A DNA stretch of 64,000 bases from Macrocybe gigantea (Eukaryota > Basidiomycota > Agaricomycetes > Agaricales > Callistosporiaceae), in the NCBI GenBank assembly GCA_011319805.1, contig SJRY01000320.1, positions 310,001-374,000 on the forward strand, in the 5' to 3' direction. Shown here piece after piece: positions 10,629 to 21,000 of this stretch (position 1 is its first letter; each line of letters opens with the position of its first letter). The position numbers were made by a program, and so were the translations under genes. A model generated the notes under the pieces. That model saw only the letters and a list, made by a program, of their open reading frames with translations, searched no databases and was not told the origin of the DNA.

Positions 10629-12774
10629 ATGATGGCTGGACTGTTCCGCGTCGAGATCGGTTTGTTGTGCATCCTCGCTCTGGTGGTGTCTGTGTTCGCT
10701 CGCGTTCGACGAGCTCAGGACGCGTGGGCCTTTGACGGACAGCAACAGCGTGTGCTTGACGACTACACTGGCAGCCGGTCTGGGAACGGCTCGTTCGTGC
10801 GGACGTTGCGCCTCCGGGCTCTGAGGTCGGATGCGTTCACGGCTCTGGAGCATCCTGATTTTCCGGGGCGTCGCGTGAGGATCAAGAAGACAGAGTTTTG
10901 CGACCCGACTGTGCGGTGCGCCGTACCGCTTTTCTGCATTTTTTTTTAAATATATCTTATGTGTACTGCAGTGTATACACGGGTTATCTGGACGTCGACG
11001 ATGGGGCAAAGCACTTGTTTTTCTACTTCTTTGAGAGCAGGGGAACCCTGAGCAAGGTATGATCGAACAGAGCCCTCTACGATACATGGCTGAATGGTCA
11101 ATCAAGATGATATCATGATGTGGATCAACGGTGGTCAGTCTTTGTTCTATGGACTCTGTTGAATTGTTCTGAGACGGGGGTAAACAGGACCAGGTTGCTC
11201 GTCCTCCATGGGCTTGTTAATGGAACTAGGTGACTATGCTGAGAGTTCGCCGCGGACGTCGTCTCAACGGACATGCGTTTCAGGCCCCTGCAGCATCGAC
11301 ATGAAGAACTCGTCTTCCAACGGCACAATATGGAATCCGTACGGCTGGAACGAAGCCGCCAATATCTTTTTCCTCGACCAGCCGTGAGACACATCATCTG
11401 TCTGCAATCAATCACCAACTGAACTCGGCGATGTGTCTGGTTGCAACAGAGTCGGCGTAGGCTTTTCGTACGCGGATTACGGAGAGACGGTCGAGACGAC
11501 GGAGGCTGCGGCTAAAAACGTGGACGCTTTCCTCAGGATCTTTTTCGACGCTTTTTCCGGATTTTCTGGGCGGCCTCTGCACCTCGCTGGGGAGTCTTAT
11601 GGGTAAGCGATTCTTTCCGCCTAGTACTGGATTGAGACTTGATGTCCAATCAGGGACGTTACCTCCCCGTGTTTGCGAGCGAGATATATGACGGTAATAA
11701 GCTTGCGGCGGAACAAGGCCGCACGCCGTTGAACCTCAAGAGCGTGTTGATTGGAAACGGAATCACGGACATATCTACGTGAGCATTTTTTTGGCCGGTG
11801 GCGTCTCGACCGTGGCTGACAGATGGCTTGAAGGTTGTATGCAGGCCGATACAAAGTCGAATGTGGCACCGCTGCTTTGGATGTGCCTTTCCAGTCGATC
11901 GGCAAGTGCGTCAGAATGAAGACAGCCGTGAGTTGAAAGCCTTGGTTCCAGCGTGTCTCCTTGAAAGCCGATGTTTATCCAGTTGCCTAGATGTCAGAAA
12001 GCCATGCAAGCGAATTGCATTGACTTGTTTGACGAAATCAACTGTCGAGCAGCTGTTGCTTTTTGTGATAGCGAATTGTCGCAGCCGATGTGGGACAGCG
12101 GTATGCACTTTGTTTCGTCATCTTTGTTTTTTTTTTTTTTTTGTATTCAGATCTTGTAGGTCGGAACGTGTATGACATATCCAAGGCGAGTGTTCTGCAG
12201 GGATCAATCAGACGACAACACGCTGAAGAAAATAACGCCAGCCGTGTGAAGGCGAGCTGTGCTACGCCGAAACGACGCAAATCACGGCGTACTTGAATCG
12301 GCCCGACGTGCGAGAGCTTCTCGGCGTGCCGGACTCGCAGCGTCTGAATTTTTCGTCGTGCTCTGTGACGGTCGGAGACGCGTTCCAGCAGCACATGGAC
12401 AAGTGGGCGCACCCGACGCAGCACTATGTCGCTGCGCTGCTGGAGCGCGGTGTGCGTGTGCTGGTGTACGCCGGGACGTACGACTGGCAGTGCAATTGGG
12501 TCGCGAACGCGCTGTGGGTGGAGAAGCTCGAGTGGAGCGGTGCGGAAGCGTATCGCGCGGCCGAGTGGAAGGAGTGGGGTGCTGGTGCGGGAGAGGTGAG
12601 GACGAGCGGAGGACTCACGTTTGCGACTGTTCGCGGTGCTGGACATATGATAAGTATTACTTTTTTTTTTTTTTTTGATTTTTATTCATGTAAAACTGAT
12701 GAAGCTGTTTGCACGTCCCTCATGACAAGCCTTCAGAAGCGTTGGTCATGGTAAAGAGTTGGCTGAGCGGTTGA
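10629..12774 (+). CDS. Serine carboxypeptidase (S10, carboxypeptidase Y type)
   Basis: Secretory or vacuolar serine carboxypeptidase of family S10, removing C-terminal residues from peptides. An N-terminal hydrophobic signal (LLCILALVVSVFA) is followed by a propeptide-like stretch. The mature region shows TGYLDVDDGAKHLFFYFFES, WINGGPGCSSSMGLLMELG and the catalytic serine in HLAGESYG (11587-11602, completed by GRYLP after an intron). The catalytic Asp lies in TYDWQCNWVAN (about 12480) and the His in GAGHM. Two introns break the GT-AG rule. The intron at 12186-12241 is GC-AG and joins DISK to PCEGELCY. The intron at 12650-12714 starts ATAAGT and ends GCAC, and joins GAGHM exactly to VPHDKPSEAL, the standard end of the family. 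No GT-AG choice preserves that motif. The tandem ATG at 10629/10632 is the only reasonable start. Confidence 0.9.
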
Positions 12775-13125
12775 ATTTGAATCGGAGTATATCGGAGTAT
12801 GAAATGTATGGTAGAGTGCGAAATTGAGTGGTCATTGTCGGGGTGATCGCGAACCAGCGTGTTCAAGCAGCAGCAACAGCGCACCCGACGCTGTCCAGCA
12901 CCGCTCGCGATCCTCATTGACTAGCAAGAGGTCTGTGCTTCACTATGCTCGACCTCCCTCGCTCAGGCTCTGATCAGGCCCTCTTCTTCTTTCTCTTCTC
13001 TTTCCTTCTAATCCGTATCGCAAAAAAAAAACCACCCAGTGGTCTACTCTGACACACTCTGACTTCTTTGAACAATCAACGAGAAAAAAAAATCCCTACT
13101 TGCGCTTGGAACGTAGTTTAAAAGG
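12775..13125. other. Intergenic, carboxypeptidase to ARS2
   Basis: 351 bases with pyrimidine-rich sequence and two A-runs just before the ARS2 start. Likely promoter and 5' leader. No gene seen. Confidence 0.5.
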
Positions 13126-16100
13126 ATGTCCTGGTCCTCGTCGTATCCCCCACGCTCCCGTTCCCGCTCCCCTCGTCCCCCATATCCTGGCAGACAGCCC
13201 TACGCGGACTCTTCCTACTCTTCCGATTACCGCGGTGGCGATTGGGAAAGCTATGACAGAGACCGCTGGGCTGGCTATGACAGAGACAGGGCTCCGTATG
13301 ATTACGGCCGCCGTGGCCGCAGTCGTTCCCCGCCACCAGACGAAGGTGAGCCAGAGCCAGACGCAAAATCTGTGCAAGATTCATTGCTAAATTGGACTTT
13401 ACAGCTGGGAGGAAGCGCAGACGGTCCATTTCGCCCTATGAGAGGGACAGATACGATCCTCGGCCGCGGTACAGCGACGACTACGGTTTGCTCCATCTCC
13501 CGGTCTCACTGTTTTTCCGTGCCGAGCTCTGACATACCCTCTCCTCTTTCCCTTTTCCCTCCTCTCACACAGACACACATTCACGGGCGTACGGTTATTC
13601 ATCTCCACCCCGGCGCGGCCACTCCAGCGTCTATCCTTCGCGGCGGGCGCCGCCCGATCCACACACGTTCGACTACCCCGCCACGCTGAAGCAGTATGCA
13701 GAATGGTTTCGTTACTTTTTCCCGGAGCAGGCTAGCGAAGAGGACATTGCCGACAAGGCTGCCGAGCAGGAGGCTGGCGACGGTTCAAAGCCTCGCAATG
13801 GCATCAGGAGCAGGTGGGAGAAGTACAAGAAGGATTTCGCTGCTACCCAGGTCCTGCCTCCCCCGTCTTCTTCTAATTTCGTCGTTATTCACTTTTGTTC
13901 CGTGCAGTTACAAACGATGTTTGATCATCATCGTAAATCCCCATGGTTTGCAGAGAAATATGACCCTTCGCCCGAGTTCCAGAACCTGCGCATGCGTGTG
14001 AGAAAAGAGGGCTGGAAAGGCAGGCTGGATGCCTTTTTGAACGACCTCGAAGCTGGAAAGTTTGATCCCGAGTTGGACGAGTCGACAAGGCAGCAACAGC
14101 CTCCATCTCCAATCAAAGAATCACAAGGCCATGCCAACGGCAACGACGCTGCGAGCGAACAACCCAACGGGAGCGCGTCCGGCCCTGCAGCGGTGCCTAC
14201 GTCTGGCACGGGAGATGATGACATGCAATTCAACATGGACGGGGTGGACGACGAGCCGGGTGACCATGAGGCCTCTGGCATGCGCGCCAGCGAGGCGAAT
14301 GGCAAGGCAGGTTCATCTTTGGCGACGGCAACGCTTGCAGACGGCAGGCGGAACAACCGTGGCGAAGAAGTATCGGTCGCGCCAGAAGGGAATCAGGTGA
14401 TGATCCGCACGATCCCCCCAGACATTGGGCGTCTGAAACTCGAGGATGCGTGCGCCCGCATTCCAGGGTTCGTGTACCTCGCGCTTGGCGACCCGCTGCA
14501 GAAGAGAAACTATTACCGTGCGGGGTGGCTCAAGTTCGGAGACGATGCGGATATGCCGACGGTGTTGAGCGAGCTCTCGGAGAAAAAGGTGCGTCTGTGG
14601 TCCTTTTTTTCATGTTGCAGCATTGACTGAGCATGCGGAAAACCGCTGCAGATCGAGGGCTTCAAGCTCCACGTGACGCATAACGTCCGCCCGTTTACGA
14701 ACCGAGTGCGGTATGCGCCTGAAGTGGCGAGCCGGCCCGAGAGGATGGCGAAGGACTTGGCGAATGCAAAGGTCCTCGCGGGAATTTTGGAGGAAGAGGC
14801 TGGAAGACTGAGGGGTATGAGGCTGCCAAAGGCGGGTGCGAAGTCTGCTCCAGAGGCGAAGGAAGGCGCTGGAGCACAGCAGCCGGCGACGACGACGGGC
14901 GCGGAGGAAAGTTCAGGCGCAACGCAGCCTTTGGCTGACAAGGATGAGGATATGGCGAGTGCGCTGCAGCAGCGACAGCTGGAAGAGCTGGAGGAGCTGG
15001 AGGAAGAGGAGGAGCCCCGGGAGAGAGGGAGCGACGCAGTCGAGCGTCGGATCGAGAAGGTTATGAGCGAACTCAGAGAACGGGGTGTCGTGGATGTGAA
15101 TGATGAGCGGGCGTATGAGGACAAGAAGGTTAGTCTTGGCCTTTCTTTTTTACTTTGTATCTTTTTTTTTTTTTTTGGAGAAATGCGACCATTCCTATGA
15201 TAATCCTTCTGGTCCCGCTGTTGCCTTTTTCCTTCTTTTTCTTTTGAGGATGATTTGTTTGACCACCTTTTCATTATTGTTTTTATCTAGACTGAAGTTG
15301 CGTTGGACTTGTACCTCGAGTACCTCCGCGCCGCTTTCAATGCCTGCTACTATTGCGCGGTGATCACCGACCATGCAGAGGAGCTGCAGCGGAAATGCAT
15401 CAAGCACGCGAGGAAGTCTCTCAACAAAACGGCTGGGCTTGCTGTAGCCGGCGCAGACGAAGCGGGTGAGGTTGAGAAGAAGGAGGATGGGATGGAAGAT
15501 GCGGATGGCGTGGAAAAGGATAGGGAACGGGAGAAGGAGAGGGAGGGCAGGGAGAAGAAGGATTGGAAGAGGAATGGTGGGTGTCTCCCTTTTTTTGCCG
15601 TAGTGCTTTTTGTTGAGGGTATCTTTTTCTTTTCTTTAGATGACAGATGGTTGGAATGGCTGGATTCAAAGGTGGCGCTGCTGATCAATCGGGAAGGCGT
15701 CGATCCGAGGGATTATTCTGGCAAGAGCTATGACGAGTGCGTTCCTTTTGGAGGAGTGAACTCGGTTGCTTAATTTGTATAGGGAGCTCTCAAAGACGGC
15801 CGACCCTTATATCAAGCAGGAAGACGAAGGCAAGTTTAGGTGCAAGACGTGTCAGAAGCTGTTCAAAGCCACTTCGTTCGTGGAGAAGCACATCGCGAAC
15901 AAGCATCCAGAGATCATCAAGCACCTCGAGGACGTGCGTGTCCATAGATCCTCTAATGACGCTCTCTGTTCTTAGTGTTATTTGACGATTTGCAGATACC
16001 ATACTTTAACAACTTTGCGCTCGACCCGCACCATATACAGCCATTCGCGCATCCACCGCCTATCACAGGGAACGCTAGCCAGGCCGCGCCGCCGCAGGCA

Positions 16101-16851
16101 TTTGGGCTGCAAGGTCCGCCCGCGTACCATCCCGACTATGCCCGGGGAGGTGTAGGTGCGGGCGCGGGCGGAGGACCGTACTACCCACCACCGCCGCCTC
16201 CCGGATCGTTTGCACCCGGCGCGTACCCGCCGCCGTACAACGGCTACTGGGACCATGCTGTTGCGGCTGGTGCTGCCGGTGGTGTGCCGGGTGTGCCGGC
16301 GTATGGTGCGGCTGGAGGTGTGGGCGTAGGTGGCGTGTACGCTGCGACGGGGATGGCGCAAGGTGGTGGTGGGGTGCAGGGTGGGCGGAGGCTGAGCGAG
16401 CGGATAAGCGGGTTCGCGATGTCGTCTGCTTCGGGGGAGGTGTCGATGGGTGGTGTGACGACGACGACGACGATGGTTCCCGCGAATGCGGGTCTGCCGC
16501 CAAAGCCTGTGCAGGCTGCGTTGGATTCTGCGCTCGTGGCTGGGAGCGGAGGTGGAGGGGGGAGGCGCGGGAGGAATGGTGGGCCTGGTATGGGTGGGGG
16601 TCCGCCGCCGCCACCACCGCCTGATGCGAAGGAGGATCCGAGAGCGGCTGCGGGGAAGCGGGTCAGTTATCATGATATGGATCTGGTTGCTGAGGTGCGT
16701 TTTAACTGGGGTTTCTGTTTTCTTGATTTTGTTGCCGTTGCTGACTTGACTTGGCTTCCTTTTTTTTTGTTGTTGGATGGCTTGGTGCTGGTTTGGTGGT
16801 CTTGGTTGTAAACGATATCTTGTTTAGGGCGATGTCGAACTGTTTTATTGA
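13126..16851 (+). CDS. ARS2/SERRATE-type RNA-processing zinc-finger protein
   Basis: Homologue of ARS2/SERRATE, the nuclear adaptor that couples the cap-binding complex to RNA processing and decay. It has an N-terminal RS/RD-rich region (RSRSRSPRPPYPGRQ), then the SERRATE/ARS2 N-terminal domain (TFDYPATLKQYAEWFRYFFP). A central RRM-like region includes IEGFKLHVTHNVRPF. The conserved LYLEYLRAAFNACYYCAV block comes next, then a C2H2 finger FRCKTCQKLFKATSFVEKH with its second histidine in IANKH (about 15840). The tail is glycine/proline-rich and ends GDVELFY in a small last exon after the intron 16696-16827. About ten exons give roughly 950-1000 residues, all in frame. Long T-runs occur in the introns at about 15129-15291 and near 16760. 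Confidence 0.9.
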
Positions 16852-18019
16852 AAGCGATTTGCTGTTCTTTTGTTTTTTTCCCCCTCTTCTTTTTTCAGAA
16901 ATCGAAACTGTTTCTCTTCCAGTTTCTGCTCCCCTTTTGCGAATACGAAAAATCAGTTTTGACGTAGTTCGTCTCGTTCTTTTTTCGTAATCTTTTTGGG
17001 CGTCGAGTTGTTTTCTTCCCCTCTAAAGGAACTGTAAATCGAGGTGTGTTCGTCCCCATCACTCGCCCCTCTGTTCTGTCATGGAATTTTCAAATCACTG
17101 ATATGTATGAGCCGAATTCGGAAACCGAGGCGGCCGGCGTGAATGAGTATATACATGTTTGGCACGAGGTTTGGTTTATTTTTGTTTTTTTTTTGTACAG
17201 TATGATCGGGTCGTTTACAAACTCCCCCCCTTTTTTCCCCGGCTGCCGAGCGTTGTTATCTTTGTTCGTTGTGAGATATGCGTGGTTTGGTATGTACGTG
17301 TGTGAATTTAGTCTTTTTTTCTTGAATGGATTGAAGAGAAGAGAGGCCGTGGGGACGTGGCGCATCGAGGTGTTTAAATTCGAGGGGCGTGCACGGTGAT
17401 AATTAAAAAGTTGCTAAGCGAAGGACCTTTTTTCTTGCGAACAATCACGTTCAAACCCCTCATCGCTGTCTCCGAACATTCGTGTAAAAAAAAAAGAAAA
17501 ACGAAACGACCACTCAACGTTCCCCCCTTTTTCTTTTTCTTTGACTGTGAATTCTTGTCCCAGCTGCCGCTGACAGAGAAAGAGCCGGCATCGCCTAGGG
17601 AGCTGTTTGCAGGAATAACTCTGGACCGACGAGCGGTCGCCCCGGTCATCATCGTCGTCATCGCTGCGCTTTGGCCTTTTTTTTTGTGTTTTTGTTTTGT
17701 TCCTTTATCATTTGGGCTGTCTCCGACTTTTTTTTTTTTTTTTTTTTTTTTTTTGGCTCGCGGCCTGTTCGTGCACACTTTCTGTTAACAGTGTTGCGAT
17801 CCTTTGGCACGGCCTCTCTCTTTCTGCAGAGTCCGCACAAACGACACTGTGTTCCGCCTTCATCTTATCACTCATTCACTCTTCCCCCTCTACGCTCGTC
17901 ATCTCCTTCGTTCTCTCTCGTTTCTTTTTTTTTTTTCTCCTTCTCCGGGAAAAGAAGAGTAGAGGCAAGGCTTGTTTCTATCGCGAAATAGGAAAAGGTT
18001 CGAACGGGCTGTGACAGCC
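16852..18019. other. Long T-rich intergenic region upstream of SSK1
   Basis: 1.17 kb without a recognised gene. The sense strand is strongly T/pyrimidine-rich and includes an uninterrupted T27 tract at 17728-17754 and several T8-T10 tracts. Likely the ARS2 3' flank plus a long SSK1 promoter and leader. Short ORFs here are low complexity only. Confidence 0.5.
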
Positions 18020-21000
18020 ATGAATTCTGCGTCGGAAATGTCTGCTCTGCGGTTTCCGGCCGTCGCGCAGGGAAGGAACGGGGTGGGCGGAGTCGAGCCT
18101 GCGGGATCGCCACGCAGGTTCAGCGTAGCGTGGCCCGCTGCGGGCAATGGTGCGAGGAGGGGCTTTGCTTCAGGCGCGACGTCGTCGCAGCTGCAGTTTG
18201 CGTCCTCTCGTTCGTCCTCTTCGACCGCATCGTCCTCGACCTCATCCTCGTTCTCGTCTGAAGATCCGCCGAACGGGAGCAGAAAGTATGGAGCGCCGGT
18301 GTCAGAGCAAAGTACTGGTACTGGTGGTAGTGGTGCTGCTGCTGCAGGGGAGGACCAAGGAACGGTGAGCAGCGGTTCTGATTGTGGGGCCGAGGGCCCG
18401 TGATGCAGTGCCAGTGTCTGAGGGTGCTTTTCAGATTCAGATGGAGGGTCCCTCGCGCGCCGAGCCGCCGTCGTGCCGTCGGGATGGTGTTGGTATTGAT
18501 ATGCTTGAGACACACTCTGCCAGGGGTCTGACCGAGCGCGATCGTGTCGATTTGGGTGCTGCGGCTGCAGAGGACGGTGCAGGCGTTGGTGCTGCAGGTC
18601 CTCCCCGAGGCGGGAGCGCTCGGTGCACTGGCGCTGCGGACGCCGACGTCGACGCTGGATGTGATGGCCCCGCCACGACGGACGCAGCGAGTGCGGCGCG
18701 TCCGTCCGCGCTCGGTCCGTCGGCCCAAGATCAAGTTTTCGTGGCCCAGACACGGACGCACTCTGAGACTTTTGTGCCTAAATCTCCGACTGGCGTGCCT
18801 CGGCTGCCGCGTGCGCTGTCGATGCCGCTGCCCTCCCAGCTGGGGTATTTGAGGCATCCCCATCGGCCGCATGCCGATTCGAACGTGCAGAGGATTCGTC
18901 CCTCTGTTTTGGAACGCCGTGCAGACGAGGACGGCCAGCGAATCGAACCGCAACCCGAGGCAGGTGCGACGCATCCACGTCCGCATCCACACGTATCCCC
19001 ACACTCGCACTCGCACACACACCTGCCTCCCGACGCAACTCCGAACGCGCCCCCGCCGCCACCGCCGCAAACAAGCATGCCCTCCTCTATACGACTGCAC
19101 GAGCTCGCCGTCGAGCTGGCGGACTCTGTGCAGATGATGATACAGACGATGCTGCAGGTCTCGCCGCCGCAGCTGCTCGACCCGGCCAAGGAACAGTTCT
19201 CCGCGTGTGCGCTTGCGGTGCCGACGTCGTCTATGAGCGCCATGTTTACGGGCATGAAGAACTTGAATTATATCTCCGCGCACATGAGCGCGCTGTGCGC
19301 CGAGATGCACCCCGAGTCACCAGGCGCGACGACGCCTGTGCCGATTCCGCCCTTTTCTGCACCTTCTCTCCCTCTCACTTCGTCTCCCCTGCTGCTGCCT
19401 CTGCCATCCTCTGAAACCATCCCTCCGTCCTTGGAGTACACCACACACGCCACCGAACGGCGAGTGACGTCGGCCACGTTGCCCGTGAATGCCTCTGGCG
19501 CGACAATCCGCGCGAACATGGCACCGCCACCGCCCCTGAATCCCGCACCGACGAACATGCAGAGAGATTTTGATATTGGAGAGATGATGCAGAACGTGGG
19601 CGACTCGTTGAGCGGGAGTGCTGCGCAGGCAGGCGTCGATCTTGTGTTGTATCATGGAGACGACGTAGGTCTCAGGCACATATGCGTCAAAGGCGACGAG
19701 AGCGGCATTTCGTACGCGCTGTCTCATGTAAGGCTCAGCTTTCTTTTATTTCTCTTTTCCATTCACATTTTTTCTTCATCTGTTAGGTGGTCAGGCAGGT
19801 GCTGGCTACTGCCCAGCCGGGCGACTCTGTAGAGCTGGGTTTATTGGTCGGGTTCCTTGACCCGAAAGCTGAGGCGGCACATTCAACTAGCGAAGACATC
19901 AAAGAAGGTAGTGCAGACAGCAACGACCAACCATCATCACCTGTAGACGACGAAAACAGACCTCTTCCCTGCACGATCAGGATCTCGCACAAACACACCC
20001 CTTATCCCTCCTTCAGGAACTCTTTCCTCCACAACGACAACGACACGGCCACTCCCATTCCTCGTCCGAAGCCGTCCTTCCAGTCGCTTCTCCTTCGCCG
20101 GCTACTGCGTCAGATCGGCGCCAAGCTCACGCCGGACCTACCCCCGCCGGACGAGTTTCTGCACGGCTACACTTGCGATTTCACGCTTATGCTCGAGCGT
20201 GGTTCGTTTTCTGTTACTGATCCCGTGATGGATGAGGATGAAGACGATGATGGGAAGAGGACGGGGCGGGAACGAAGCTCGATCCGCTTCCGCTTCGGCG
20301 GTGGCCGCGTCTGTGTCTGGGTTCATGTCTGCTTCTCCGTCCAGGTTTTCATCAAGCTTTGGGTTCGCGTCCTCGTTTGGCTCGTCCTCGCGCGAGCCTT
20401 CGGTCGAGCAACTCATTGCGTTCGCGGAGGGCCTGCGGGGGAAGAAGGTCACGCTTTATGCGGATACAAAGGGAAGCTTTGCGCAGCATCTCAGCAGTTA
20501 TTTGACAGCGTGGGGCATGGACGTAACGCACATCTCGCCGAACGGTGATGTAGAAGTCCCCGCGTCGTCGTCGTCGACTGGTGTTGTCTCTGCCAACGCG
20601 ACAGCCGGTGGTGAGGACACTGCCGCCGGGCTGGGCCAGTCGTTTGTGTTTATCGATGACGATGTGGAAGTGCTCAAGGATCGCTTGTTTGCACTGCGCG
20701 AGCAGGTCATGCATGCGAACCTGCGCAAGCGGCCGTCCATGCCGCTGAGACACAAGCCGCGCTCGTTGACTGCTTAGGGAGTCGTGCCCGCGCACTCACG
20801 CAGTCGGTTTCGTCTCCGACGCTCGGAGCGCACGTCTTTTCTCCGGCGGTTATCATGCATTTCACGAGTCTCGCGAACTACAAGGTCATCAAGGACGTCA
20901 TCCAAGCCGTCATGTCATCGCACTATGGCTCCGCGCTTCCGCTCCCCGAGGTCATGATCATACCGAAACCGGCCGGACCGCGCAGGTTCCTCACGGCGCT

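Noticed and set aside
15978..16673. 231-codon minus-strand frame rich in Arg/Thr/His
   Set aside because: Antisense to the Gly/Pro-rich tail of the ARS2 homologue.
18120..19310. 396-codon minus-strand open frame
   Set aside because: Composition is a shadow of the Ser/Pro/Gly-rich SSK1 exon; no motif or plausible start context.
20202..20300. Apparent frameshift in SSK1
   Set aside because: Explained by a 58-nt intron (20202-20259) with donor GTTCGT, so not counted among the one-base losses.
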